DNA from: an uncultured Oscillospiraceae bacterium
GTDB taxonomy: Bacteria > Bacillota > Clostridia > Oscillospirales > Oscillospiraceae
Assembly (NCBI GenBank): GCA_934593275.1
Contig: CAKTQE010000001.1
Coordinates: 62,001 to 126,000, forward strand
Reading direction: 5' to 3'
Length of the DNA stretch: 64,000 nt
Of the stretch, positions 24,864-33,334 are shown piece by piece; the stretch's first letter is position 1, and each line of letters opens with the position of its first letter. The notes under the pieces were generated by a model. The model was not told the DNA's origin. It worked only from the letters and a program-made list of their open reading frames with translations, and ran no database searches. The position numbers and the translations under genes are program-made.

Positions 24864-26492
24864 TTATTCCGCGGAGATCATGTAGTAATACACAGGCTGT
24901 CCGCCGTTGATCAGATTGACCTCGGCCTCAGGACAGATGTGGGTAAAGAGATCTGCCGCTTTCTGGGCATGGCGTTCCTTGGTGTCCGCGCCGTAGTAAA
25001 TGGTCACAAACTCCCGTCCGTCATCCCGGACCTTTTCTGCCAGGGCTTTCAGCAGCACCGTAATGTCCTTGCTGGTGCCGAACAGGCCCTTGCCGTCCAT
25101 GGCCAGGTAATCGCCCTCATGGATGTCGTAGCCGTCAAAATCGGAGTTCCGGGCGGCGTAGGTGATCTGCATGGTCTCTACAGAGGACAGCACATCGGTC
25201 ATGGCCTGGGTGTTATCCTCCACAGTCCCCTCGGGGTCAAAGCTCAGCATAGCCGTCACACCCTGGGGTACGGTCTTGCTGGGAATGACCACCACGTTCT
25301 TGGGAGACAGGGCATTGACCTGTTCGGCGGCCATGATGATGTTCTTGTTGTTGGGCAGAACAAACACCGTTTCCGCCGGGACCTTGTTCACAGCTTCCAG
25401 AATGTCCTGGGTGCTGGGGTTCATGGTCTGGCCGCCGGAAATAATCTGGTCAACCCCCAGATTCATAAACACATCCGCAAGGCCCGCACCGGCGCAGACG
25501 GAAACCACGCCCAGGGGCTTTTCCGGCTCCGCGATCTTGGGAGCGGTGTTCTTTTCCTCGCTGAGTACCTTTTCCGTGTGCTGCAAGCGCATGTTCTCCA
25601 CCTTGACGGTGATGAAGTGGCCGTATTCAATGGCCTCATGGAGGGCCTTGCCGGGGTCGTTGGTATGGACATGGACCTTGATGATCTCATCATCGTCCAC
25701 CATGACCAGACTGTCGCCCAGGCTATTGAGGAACGCCCGGAGCTTTTCCGGGTCATTTTTGTTCTCCCGACCAATGATAAACTCGGTGCAGTAGGTGAAA
25801 GTAATGTCCTCGGTGTTAAAGTCAGAGAAGTTGGCAGCCTCCTTGGGGCTGTCAGCACCGCCCTCCGGTACCACCACATCCTGGCCCCGCAGAGCAGCCA
25901 GCATGGCTTCCAGTGCCAGCACCCAGCCCTTGCCGCCGGCATCTACAACACCGGCCTTTTTGAGGACGGGGTTCATATTCATGGTATCGGCCAGGGCCAC
26001 CTTGGCTTCTTCCAAAGCGGCCTCCAGGGCAGCTTCTACGGAATTGTCCTGCTGGGCCTTTTCCTGAGCCTTGGCGGCGGCCAGACGGGAAACCGTCAGA
26101 ATGGTACCCTCGGCGGGCTTCATAACGGCCTTGTAGGCAGCGTCCACACCCTGCTGCAAGGCATCGGCCCACAGCAGGCCGTCACAGGTATCGTGGCCTT
26201 TCATGGCCCGCTTGATGCCCTTAAAGAGCAGGGACAGAATGACACCGGAGTTGCCCCTGGCACCCCGCAGGGTGGCAGAGGCGGCGATTTTGGCGGTGGC
26301 GTAGAGGTTGGGGTCCTCCGCGGCCCGCAAATCCGCCGCGGCGGCATGGATGGTCATGGACATATTGGTGCCGGTGTCTCCGTCAGGCACGGGGAACACG
26401 TTCAGCTCGTTCAGATCCTGCTTGTGGATCTCGATTGAGGCGGCTGCGCTGAGGATCATCCGCCTCAGTTCAGCCCCAGAAATGGTCTGCAA
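24864..26492 (-). CDS. fakA: DAK2 domain fatty-acid kinase subunit FakA (YloV)
   Basis: 542 aa. The N-terminal DAK2 nucleotide-binding domain (about 8-200) carries ELNVFPVPDGDTGTNM near 29-44, followed by a central domain and a C-terminal DegV-like region. FakA phosphorylates fatty acids presented by FakB proteins, feeding exogenous fatty acids into phospholipid synthesis. TTG start with GGAGG 9 nt upstream. As in most Firmicutes it directly follows the Asp23 gene (yloU-yloV order). Confidence 0.9.
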   Translation of the reverse strand: MQTISGAELRRMILSAAASIEIHKQDLNELNVFPVPDGDTGTNMSMTIHAAAADLRAAEDPNLYATAKIAASATLRGARGNSGVILSLLFKGIKRAMKGHDTCDGLLWADALQQGVDAAYKAVMKPAEGTILTVSRLAAAKAQEKAQQDNSVEAALEAALEEAKVALADTMNMNPVLKKAGVVDAGGKGWVLALEAMLAALRGQDVVVPEGGADSPKEAANFSDFNTEDITFTYCTEFIIGRENKNDPEKLRAFLNSLGDSLVMVDDDEIIKVHVHTNDPGKALHEAIEYGHFITVKVENMRLQHTEKVLSEEKNTAPKIAEPEKPLGVVSVCAGAGLADVFMNLGVDQIISGGQTMNPSTQDILEAVNKVPAETVFVLPNNKNIIMAAEQVNALSPKNVVVIPSKTVPQGVTAMLSFDPEGTVEDNTQAMTDVLSSVETMQITYAARNSDFDGYDIHEGDYLAMDGKGLFGTSKDITVLLKALAEKVRDDGREFVTIYYGADTKERHAQKAADLFTHICPEAEVNLINGGQPVYYYMISAE

Positions 26493-26511
26493 TTGATTAC
26501 ACCTCCGAAAA

Positions 26512-26865
26512 TTAACCGATCATCATGGAATCGATATAGACATTCACCGCACGAACCTGGGTGCCGGTACATTTGGTCACCACGTAGCGCACCTCAGAAA
26601 TAATCGAGGTGCCAACAGCAGACAAATTCACGCCGTTGTCCACAATGATGTGCAGGTCGATGGAAATGGAGTCATCGTCATTAAAGGTCACACGGACACC
26701 TTTATCCACAGACTCCTTCCGCAGCAGACGGTAAACGCCGTCTTTCACGCTGCGGGCCGCCATACCCTTGACGCCAAAGCAATTGGATGCCGCCGTACCC
26801 ACGATGCCGGTATACACGCCGGTGGACACATTGACGCTTCCGTTTTCATTTTCATGACGGATCAT
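26512..26865 (-). CDS. Asp23/Gls24 family envelope stress protein (YloU-like)
   Basis: 117 aa, one Asp23/DUF322 domain. It starts with the typical strand NVSTGVYTGIVGTAASNCFGVKGMA and ends in the VNVYIDSMM segment. Small soluble protein, thought to associate with the membrane. The ATG follows AAAGGAGG. Pairing with FakA, 19 nt downstream, is conserved in Firmicutes. Confidence 0.9.
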   Translation of the reverse strand: MIRHENENGSVNVSTGVYTGIVGTAASNCFGVKGMAARSVKDGVYRLLRKESVDKGVRVTFNDDDSISIDLHIIVDNGVNLSAVGTSIISEVRYVVTKCTGTQVRAVNVYIDSMMIG

Positions 26866-26916
26866 AGTGAATCCTCCTTTTATAAAGTCGTAAGAAAGGC
26901 CCCTGGGGTCTTCCCG

Positions 26917-28479
26917 TTACACCATGCTTTCTTCCCAGCACTTGGGAGCGGTCAGGCCCATCATCTTTACCACGGTGGGGGCGACGTTGGCCAGGCCAAA
27001 GTGGCCGTCCTTGATGTGCCAAACATGGTCCTTATCATAGATGATAAAGGGTACGGGGTTCAGGGAGTGGGCAGTACGTACAGAGGTCTTGCCCTTTTTG
27101 GTCTCGGTCATCTGGTCGGCATTGCCGTGGTCCGCAGTGACCAGCACGGTGTAGCCGTACTTGTCGGCAGCTTCCAGAATGGCTTTCAGGCCGTTATCCA
27201 CGCACTCCATGGCGTAAACCACCGCGTCATACACGCCGGTGTGGCCCACCATGTCGCCGTTGGGGTAGTTGCAGCGGAGGAACTGGAACTTGTGGGAAGC
27301 CATGTTCTCCACCATCTTCTCGGTGATCTCCTTGGACTTCATGGCAGGAGCCTGCTCAAAGGGTATCACATCAGAGGGAACTTCTTCGTAAACTTCCAGG
27401 TTCTCGTCCACCTTGCCGGAGCGGTTGCCGTTCCAGAAGTAGGTCACGTGGCCGAACTTCTGGGTCTCGGACAGGGCGTACTCGTGGATACCGGCGGCGC
27501 AAAGCACCTCGGTCAGGGTGTTCTTGATCACAGGAGGCTGGACCAAGTAGTCGGTGGGGATTTTCAGGTCGCCGTCATATTGCAGCATACCGGCAAAGAG
27601 GACGCCGGTGTAGTTGCCCCGGTCAAACTTGTCAAAGTCTTTCCGGTCAAAGGCCAGGGAAATCTCCTGGGCGCGGTCACCCCGGAAGTTGAAGAGGATC
27701 ACGCTGTCGCCGTTTTCAATTCTGGCAACGGGCGCGCCGTTCCGGGCCACCACAAAAGCGGGCAGGTCCTGGTCGATGCAGCCGGTTTCGGCACGGTAGG
27801 TCTCAATGGCTTCCTTGGCGGAAGCGAACTGACGGCCCTGGCCCTCCACATGGGTGTGCCAGCCGGCCTCAACCATGGGCCAGTTGGCTTCGTAGCGGTC
27901 CATGGTAATCTTCATACGGCCACCGCCGGAGGCGATGGCGTAGTCACAGCCCTCGGTGTTCAGCTCTTTCAGCACGTCTTCCAGCTGGGCCACATACTCC
28001 AAGGCAGAAGTGGCAGGCACGTCACGGCCATCCAGCAGGATGTGGCAGTATACCCGCTTGGCACCCTCTTTGTGGGCCTGGCGCAGCATGGCGATCAGGT
28101 GGGCAATGTTGGAATGGACGTTGCCGTCAGACAGCAGCCCCAGGAAATGCAGGGCCTTGCCGGAAACGGCGTTGGAGAGCAGCTTCTTCCAGGTCTCGGA
28201 CTGATACAGCGCGCCGGACTCAATGGACTCGCTGACGAGCTTTGCACCCTGGGAGTAGATCTGGCCGCAGCCCAGAGCGTTGTGGCCGACTTCGGAGTTG
28301 CCCATGTCGTCATCGGTGGGCAGACCGACGGCGGTGCCGTGGGCTTTCAGATAGGTATGGGGGCAGGTGGCCAGCAGGGAATCCAGAGTGGGGGTCTTGG
28401 CGTTCTTTACAGCATCGCCGCTGCCGCCGTCACCCTTGCCGACACCGTCCATGATCACCAGTACAATGGGTTTTTCCAT
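26917..28479 (-). CDS. gpmI: 2,3-bisphosphoglycerate-independent phosphoglycerate mutase
   Basis: 520 aa, glycolytic interconversion of 3- and 2-phosphoglycerate with two Mn2+. Alkaline-phosphatase superfamily: metal Asp in VIMDGVG (D11) and the phosphorylated Ser S62 in GNSEVGHN. Later metal motifs GDRAQE and TADHGNADQM are present. ATG at 28479 with GGAGG 11 nt upstream; the TTG at 28497 lies over that site. 51 nt before the Asp23 gene. Confidence 0.95.
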   Translation of the reverse strand: MEKPIVLVIMDGVGKGDGGSGDAVKNAKTPTLDSLLATCPHTYLKAHGTAVGLPTDDDMGNSEVGHNALGCGQIYSQGAKLVSESIESGALYQSETWKKLLSNAVSGKALHFLGLLSDGNVHSNIAHLIAMLRQAHKEGAKRVYCHILLDGRDVPATSALEYVAQLEDVLKELNTEGCDYAIASGGGRMKITMDRYEANWPMVEAGWHTHVEGQGRQFASAKEAIETYRAETGCIDQDLPAFVVARNGAPVARIENGDSVILFNFRGDRAQEISLAFDRKDFDKFDRGNYTGVLFAGMLQYDGDLKIPTDYLVQPPVIKNTLTEVLCAAGIHEYALSETQKFGHVTYFWNGNRSGKVDENLEVYEEVPSDVIPFEQAPAMKSKEITEKMVENMASHKFQFLRCNYPNGDMVGHTGVYDAVVYAMECVDNGLKAILEAADKYGYTVLVTADHGNADQMTETKKGKTSVRTAHSLNPVPFIIYDKDHVWHIKDGHFGLANVAPTVVKMMGLTAPKCWEESMV

Positions 28480-28549
28480 AATGAATAATACCTCCAATAT
28501 TTTTTATTGTGGTCAGGTTTCTTTAAAAGGGCATTCTACCAGTTGTATT

Positions 28550-28578
28550 ATTTTACAACAGAACGGCAGAACTTACAA
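28550..28578 (-). promoter_or_regulatory. gpmI promoter with palindrome at the -10 box
   Basis: On the minus strand TTGTAA (28578-28573), 17-bp spacer, TAAAAT (28555-28550). An inverted repeat GTTGTA-N6-TACAAC (28543-28560) covers the -10 box and could be an operator. Confidence 0.65.
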
Positions 28579-28611
28579 CTCTTTTTTTATTTTTTCCGTT
28601 ACAAACAAAAA

Positions 28612-28656
28612 TACCTCCGGGAATCCCCGGATTTGGGGTGATATTCCCGGAAGTAT
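28612..28656 (-). terminator. Terminator of the LRR protein gene
   Basis: Stem ACTTCCGGGAAT/ATTCCCGGAGGT enclosing a second small hairpin (CCCC..GGGG), then TTTTTG on the minus strand. Confidence 0.85.
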
Positions 28657-28691
28657 TAAAATTCTGTGAAGCGGCTGGCCTGGTAGTTTCC

Positions 28692-29624
28692 TTAGCGGCT
28701 GTATTTACCGCCCCGTTTTTTGCCTTTTTTCCTGCCGAAAATCAGGATCCCAAAGCCAACCAGCGACAGTGTCAGGCCAATGAGAGCCAAACCAACCCCT
28801 GCGCCGCCGGACTTTTTGGGTGCTTCCGTCACTTCCGTGGGGAAGGTATAGGGGAAGGTGGTCTCTTCCGTGGTAGGGGCTAAGGGAGTGGGAACGGTGG
28901 TCGGCTCCGTGGTAGGCACGGTGGTGGGTGCGGTAGTGGGTGCGGTAGTGGGGGCCGTGGTCGGCTCCGTGGTGGGGGCCGTGGTGGGTTCGGTGGAGGC
29001 CTCGGTGGTAGACTCCGTGGTCTCCTCCTCCGGCGTATAGGGGTCTTTGCCCTCAGAATCCAGGAACTCGATACGGCCGTGGAAGGCTTCTTCCAGCTGC
29101 TGGATAAGGGTCACCGGCCAGGGGCTTTTGGCGGGAAAGTAAATTTTGGTATTGGTATCCCACAGGCAGTTAAGCTTAAAGGAGGGAAAAGGACCCTCAC
29201 AGTGGATGGCTGTGAGATTCTTACAGCTGTGCAGACAGTTTTCTCCGAAAATCCGGAAGGTAGAGGGCAGATGAATGGAGGTCAGGCCATCGCAATCCTC
29301 AAAGCTGTGTTCCCCCAGGGTATGGAGGGCAAAGCCAAAATCCACTTCCGTAATGTTGTCATAGTCCTGGAAGGCATAGGCTCCTACCGTGGTCACATTG
29401 CCGGAGAACACCACCTTGGTAATGGCATCCTTGCTCCCCTGCCAGGGTGCGCCGCCCTGGGCAAAATCCTCCATGGGGCCGTTGCCGGAAATAGTCAGCG
29501 TCCCCTCTTCCAGTGTCCAGTTCATCCCCTCCCCGCAGGTGCCGGTCAAAATTTCCGCCCCGGCACCCACCGGCAGCACCAGCAGCACCAGGAAGCAAAC
29601 AAGGATTGTATAGATTCGTTTCAA
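28692..29624 (-). CDS. BspA-like leucine-rich-repeat surface protein with Pro/Thr stalk and C-terminal anchor
   Basis: 310 aa, secreted and membrane-anchored. Signal peptide KRIYTILVCFLVLLVLPVGAGA, then a BspA-type LRR region (about 30-170, e.g. FSGNVTTVGAYAFQDYDNI), a Thr/Pro/Glu stalk (about 200-260) of TTAPTTEP units, one transmembrane helix (about 280-297) and a KKGKKRGGK tail. No LPXTG is seen. I start at TTG 29624 since GGAGGT is 5 nt upstream; the ATG at 29636 contains that site and has none of its own. The LRRs suggest adhesion or host contact (inferred). Confidence 0.8.
   Translation of the reverse strand: MKRIYTILVCFLVLLVLPVGAGAEILTGTCGEGMNWTLEEGTLTISGNGPMEDFAQGGAPWQGSKDAITKVVFSGNVTTVGAYAFQDYDNITEVDFGFALHTLGEHSFEDCDGLTSIHLPSTFRIFGENCLHSCKNLTAIHCEGPFPSFKLNCLWDTNTKIYFPAKSPWPVTLIQQLEEAFHGRIEFLDSEGKDPYTPEEETTESTTEASTEPTTAPTTEPTTAPTTAPTTAPTTVPTTEPTTVPTPLAPTTEETTFPYTFPTEVTEAPKKSGGAGVGLALIGLTLSLVGFGILIFGRKKGKKRGGKYSR
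28880..29030 (-). repeat. Minisatellite encoding the Thr/Pro stalk
   Basis: In-frame units of 12 bp and multiples (GGTGGGTGCGGTAGT-like on the plus strand) encode APTT/EPTT repeats. Length could vary between strains through slippage. Confidence 0.75.
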
Positions 29625-29715
29625 AAGTACCTCCATTTCAGGTCAACGAAGAAAGTTGACAGTTGACAGTGGACAGTTGACAGTTATTGGGGCAACCGGA
29701 ACCACCTACCGGCAT

Positions 29716-29836
29716 GTCATTCCGAGCGAACGCAGTGAGTCGAGGAATCTTCCCGAGTAGCAAGCTTTATCTTGTGGTGGTTCTTTGTCCCACGTGGTGG
29801 ATTCCTCCACTCCGCTTGCGCTACGGTCGGAATGAC
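29716..29836 (+). repeat. 121-bp inverted-end repeat, copy 2
   Basis: GTCATTCCGA...TCGGAATGAC, same length and orientation as copies 1 and 3. Confidence 0.9.
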
Positions 29837-29860
29837 AAAAGGTACAACGTCCTCCGATAT

Positions 29861-29981
29861 GTCATTCCGAGCGAACGTAGTGAGTCGAGGAATCTTCCCG
29901 AGTGGCAAGGTTTATCTTGTGGTAGTTCTTTGTCCAACGTGGTGGATTCCTCCACTCCGCTTGCGCTACGGTCGGAATGAC
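29861..29981 (+). repeat. 121-bp inverted-end repeat, copy 3
   Basis: Direct repeat of copy 2 after 24 bp, with few differences. It is followed after 65 bp by the double-hairpin module. Confidence 0.9.
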
Positions 29982-30046
29982 AGAATGGGGGGACGTTTTT
30001 ACGGATTCGCCTACAGTTTCTAGAGCATTTTACGCTGCCACGCCCT

Positions 30047-30100
30047 CATCAGTCAGGGCTGCGCCCTGCCAGCTTCCCCGGAGGGGAAGCTTTTGTACCG
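30047..30100 (+). repeat. Double-hairpin (terminator-like) module, copy 1
   Basis: Two hairpins, CAGGGCTGCGCCCTG and AGCTTCCCC-GGA-GGGGAAGCT, the second followed by TTTTG. It matches copies at 37892, 51511 and (inverted) 55068. Confidence 0.85.
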
Positions 30101-30321
30101 TGCTTTGGGGTGCGGGGGTTGTCGGAGACAGTTCCGTCCTTTCGGGTGCGGAACGGCACATAGGCCGTTCCCTACGGTTTCGCTGATGGGTGGATTCTTT
30201 AACCGCCGTATTCTAAAAACGAACACGTCCGTCACCCCGATAATTGTCAATTGTCCATTGTCAATTGTCAATTCAGAAAAACTGTCAACTGTCAACTGTA
30301 AACTGTCAACTACTCCCCCGC

Positions 30322-32370
30322 CTAATTCATCGTCCCCTCCGCTCTTGAGAACAGGGCGTTGACCCGCTGCCGCAGGGCCGTGGCTTCTGGGGTGTCGGAT
30401 GTGCCGTAGCGTTCCACCCATTCTTTGGATGCCTCCTGGGCCTGTTTCAGGGTGGTCATGTCCAGGCTCAGGTCTGCCACCCGGAAGGTGGGCAGACCGG
30501 ACTGGCGGGAGCCGAAAAAGTCGCCGGGGCCACGGAGCCGCAGGTCCTCCTCGGCAATGCGGAAGCCGTCATTGGTTTTGCACAGGGCCTTCAGCCGATT
30601 GACGGTCTCAGGGTTTCTGTTGTGGGTGGTGAGAATGCAGTAGCTTTTGGCACTGCCCCGGCCTACCCGGCCCCGGAGCTGGTGCAGCTGGCTCAGGCCG
30701 AACCGGTCCGCGTCCTCAATAACCATCAAAGTGGCGTTGGGTACGTCCACCCCCACCTCAATGACCGTGGTGGCCACCAATACATCCGCCTCTCCCCGGG
30801 CAAAGGCTGCCATGATCTGCTCTTTTTCCGTCCCTTTCATCTGGCCGTGAAGCAGGGCCACCCGCAAATCCGGGAATACGGTCTTTTGCAGGGTCTCCGC
30901 CCAGACAGAGGCCGCTTTGATGCCCAGATCCTGGTTTTCCTCCACCGCCGGACACACCACAAAGCACTGATTTCCCTGAGAAACGTGCTTGCGGATAAAG
31001 GCGTTGATCCGCGCCCGGTAGCTCTCCCCTACCAAAAAGGTATCCACCTTTTGCCGCCCGGGGGGCAGCTCATCCAATACGGAGACTTCCAAATCGCCGT
31101 ACATCAACAGGGCCAAAGTTCTGGGGATGGGAGTGGCGGACATGACCAAAAGATGGGGGTCATGTCCCTTGGCAGACAGACGGCTGCGCTGGTCCACGCC
31201 GAACCGGTGCTGTTCATCGGTGATGACGAGGCCCAACCTCAAAAAGGCGGTGCTTTCCGAAATCAAGGCATGGGTACCCACCGCAATGGCCGCCTCACCA
31301 GAGGCCAGCTTTTCCCGGACCAGCCGTTTTTCCTTGGGGGTCTGAGAACCGGTCAGCAGCACCACGGAAATCCCCAGAGGGGCAAAGAGCTTTTGAAAGG
31401 AGGCGTAGTGCTGCTCCGCCAGAATTTCCGTGGGAGCCATCAGGGCGGTCTGGAAGCCGTTTTTCGCCCCACAGTAGGCTGCGGCGGCGGCTACCATGGT
31501 TTTGCCGCTGCCCACGTCTCCCTGAACCAGCCGATTCATGGGAGTCCCCTTGCGGAAGTCCTGGAGAATTTCCCCAATGGCCCGGTTTTGGGCACCGGTG
31601 AGCCGGAAAGGCAGACTTTCCTCAAAGGGCTTCAAATCCAAGTTTTCATAGGGAGCCGTCTTTTTGGCCTCTCTTGCCGCCCGCATGAGAGAAAGGCCGG
31701 CGGAGAAGACGAAAAATTCCTCAAAAATCAGCCGCCGCTTGGCGTTCTCCGCCATTTCCCAGGTTTCCGGGTCATGGATGGCGGTATAGGCCTGGGCCGC
31801 CGGGAGAATATGAAACTCCTCCAGAATCTCCCGGGGCAGCGCCTCCTGGGGCGGGTCACACAGGGCCAGAGCCTGACGGACGAGTTTGGTCATGGCGGCG
31901 TTGTTGACCCCCGCGGTCAGGGGGTAGATAGGCATGATCCGCCGGGTGGTCACCGCCGGGGCATCCGCCGCCTCAAAAATGGGGTTTGTAATGCCGTAGC
32001 CGCTGTAATCCCCGGAAACGGCACCGTAAAAAATATATTCCCTGCCGTATTGCAGATTCTCCGCGGCAAACTTGGAGTTAAAGAAGGTCAGCTGGATGCG
32101 CCCGGAGTGGTCTGCAACCGTCACCCGGGTCAAGTCCAGCCCCTTGCGAATATGGGCCGTTCTGGGGGTGGACATGACCACGCCCCGGAAGCAGGCCGGT
32201 TCATCCACCTGCAGCAGACCAATGGGTACCATCCGGGTCCGGTCCTCATAGCCCCGGGGAAAATGGCAGATGAGATCTCCCAGGGTGTAGATGTTTAGGT
32301 TTTCCAGCTGTTTGGCCCGGGTGGGGCCAACGCCTTTCAGGCTCGTTACAGAATCTTGCAGTCTTGCCAT
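30322..32370 (-). CDS. recG: ATP-dependent DNA helicase RecG
   Basis: 682 aa, reverses stalled replication forks and migrates branched DNA. N-terminal wedge/OB region (to about 240), helicase motif I GDVGSGKTM (near 284-292), motif II DEQHRFG (near 386), motif III SATPIPRT, and the C-terminal motif VI HQLRGRVGRG. Standard RecG length. The ATG follows AGGTGACCT. It is separated from rpsT by a terminator, so its promoter is not clear. Confidence 0.96.
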   Translation of the reverse strand: MARLQDSVTSLKGVGPTRAKQLENLNIYTLGDLICHFPRGYEDRTRMVPIGLLQVDEPACFRGVVMSTPRTAHIRKGLDLTRVTVADHSGRIQLTFFNSKFAAENLQYGREYIFYGAVSGDYSGYGITNPIFEAADAPAVTTRRIMPIYPLTAGVNNAAMTKLVRQALALCDPPQEALPREILEEFHILPAAQAYTAIHDPETWEMAENAKRRLIFEEFFVFSAGLSLMRAAREAKKTAPYENLDLKPFEESLPFRLTGAQNRAIGEILQDFRKGTPMNRLVQGDVGSGKTMVAAAAAYCGAKNGFQTALMAPTEILAEQHYASFQKLFAPLGISVVLLTGSQTPKEKRLVREKLASGEAAIAVGTHALISESTAFLRLGLVITDEQHRFGVDQRSRLSAKGHDPHLLVMSATPIPRTLALLMYGDLEVSVLDELPPGRQKVDTFLVGESYRARINAFIRKHVSQGNQCFVVCPAVEENQDLGIKAASVWAETLQKTVFPDLRVALLHGQMKGTEKEQIMAAFARGEADVLVATTVIEVGVDVPNATLMVIEDADRFGLSQLHQLRGRVGRGSAKSYCILTTHNRNPETVNRLKALCKTNDGFRIAEEDLRLRGPGDFFGSRQSGLPTFRVADLSLDMTTLKQAQEASKEWVERYGTSDTPEATALRQRVNALFSRAEGTMN

Positions 32371-32389
32371 AGGTCACCTCCGCAAAAAA

Positions 32390-32423
32390 TGAAAAAACTC
32401 CCTCCAAGCAACGCTCGGAAGGA
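32390..32423 (-). terminator. rpsT terminator
   Basis: 12-bp stem with G-U pairs (CTCCTTCCGAGC/GCTTGGAGGGAG) followed by TTTTTT on the minus strand, between rpsT and recG. Confidence 0.88.
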
Positions 32424-32439
32424 GATATTTTCAGAGAAC

Positions 32440-32703
32440 TCAGGCCAGCTTGTTCAGCTTCAGGGTCATGCTGCTCTTCTTCCGGGCAGCGTTGTTCTTG
32501 TGCAGAAGACCCTTACCAACCGCCTTGTCCACGGACTGAACAGCAACAGTGTAGGCTTCCTGGGCAGCGGTCTTGTCACCACCGACCACAGCGGCCTCAA
32601 ACTTCTTCAGGTTGGTCTTCAGAGCGGACTTGTCGGCCTTATTCTTCTCATAAGCGACTTTGGAAGAAATGACATCCTTCTTAGAGGACTTGATGTTGGG
32701 CAT
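32440..32703 (-). CDS. rpsT: 30S ribosomal protein S20
   Basis: 87 aa, binds 16S rRNA early in 30S assembly. The basic helical sequence MPNIKSSKKDV..KNKADKSALKT, and RKKSSMTLKLNKLA at the end, are typical. The ATG follows GAGGAGG. Own promoter (32744-32772) and terminator, as usual for this gene. Confidence 0.95.
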   Translation of the reverse strand: MPNIKSSKKDVISSKVAYEKNKADKSALKTNLKKFEAAVVGGDKTAAQEAYTVAVQSVDKAVGKGLLHKNNAARKKSSMTLKLNKLA

Positions 32704-32743
32704 TGATTACACCTCCTCACAGCAGTATTTCATACAGTCCCGT

Positions 32744-32772
32744 ATTATAACGGAAAACCCGTCTAAAATCAA
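32744..32772 (-). promoter_or_regulatory. rpsT promoter
   Basis: On the minus strand TTGATT (32772-32767), 17-bp spacer, TATAAT (32749-32744), 41 nt before the ATG. Confidence 0.85.
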
Positions 32773-32946
32773 CCCTTTTTTGAAAAAAATTCTTTCTGCT
32801 CCAAAACCCCGTCCTGCCCATGGGCTGACAAAGCTGTCAAGACCAAAATTTTTCACAAAAACAATGGCCACGTCAAAATGCTCAGAACCGCTAAAAGTTA
32901 CGAAAGTGTATCATTTTGGAAAAGTTTTATGTAACTTCCCTGTCTT

Positions 32947-33026
32947 TTCTCCACAGGGCTGTTGGATTGTGGAAAAGTCCTGTGGAAAAGTCTGTGGAGA
33001 ATGTGGAAAACTTTGATTTCTCCACA
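32947..33026. repeat. Cluster of six TGTGGARAA nonamers in the gap upstream of sigG
   Basis: Four direct copies (32968-32976, 32981-32989, 32993-33001, 33002-33010) flanked by two inverted copies (32947-32955, 33018-33026). The word differs by one base from the DnaA-box form TGTGGATAA. The rest of the gap 32773-33255 shows no gene. Confidence 0.7.
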
Positions 33027-33255
33027 GTTTTTTCTTTTTGCCGCCTCCGGGGGAGCCTGTGAAAAAACTTCGTCACAAAAGGGCAAACATCCACCCTGCA
33101 GCGACATCCCCCGCCATTGTTCTTTCCGGGCTTCCCAGGGCGCAACCCCCGGTTCCCGGCGAAAAGATTTGATTTTCCCCCTGACAGGGTTTGTACATCC
33201 TGGGACTTTTTGAATGAGCGGAAAAATTTTTGTGAATTCCTCCAAATTTTTCTCC

Positions 33256-33285
33256 GTATGTCCAGGCCCTCTCCCGGGGATACTA
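33256..33285 (+). promoter_or_regulatory. Forespore sigma-F type promoter for sigG
   Basis: -35 GTATG (33256-33260), 15-bp spacer, -10 GGGGATACTA (33276-33285), which matches the sigma-F -10 consensus GGNNANANTR at every fixed position. sigG is transcribed by sigma-F in Bacillus. A CCCGGGG/CCCCGGG inverted repeat brackets the -10. Confidence 0.65.
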
Positions 33286-33334
33286 ACCCCGGGGCATTGG
33301 CGCACGGCCCCATTTTTTGAACAGGAGGATTTCC

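Larger units (their letters stand above)
29655..30312. repeat. Intergenic repeat block 4
   Basis: Non-coding, 29637-30321. A heptamer tract of GTTGACA units (29655-29685), two direct copies of the 121-bp element, a double-hairpin module at 30047-30100, a GGAACGGC..GCCGTTCC hairpin (about 30147-30170), and a long heptamer tract AATTGTC then ACTGTCA (30241-30312) that ends 10 nt before recG's stop. Confidence 0.8.

Noticed and set aside
26650..28488. Plus-strand open frame of 612 codons opposite gpmI and the Asp23 gene
   Set aside because: Antisense shadow of conserved genes; similar cases at 2237-4021, 17397-18971, 24939-26438, 30622-32298 and 57534-59192 were dismissed for the same reason.
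32947..33026. Nonamer cluster as the chromosomal origin oriC
   Set aside because: No dnaA, dnaN, rpmH or other origin-linked gene is near, there is no clear AT-rich unwinding region, and none of the words is a perfect DnaA box.
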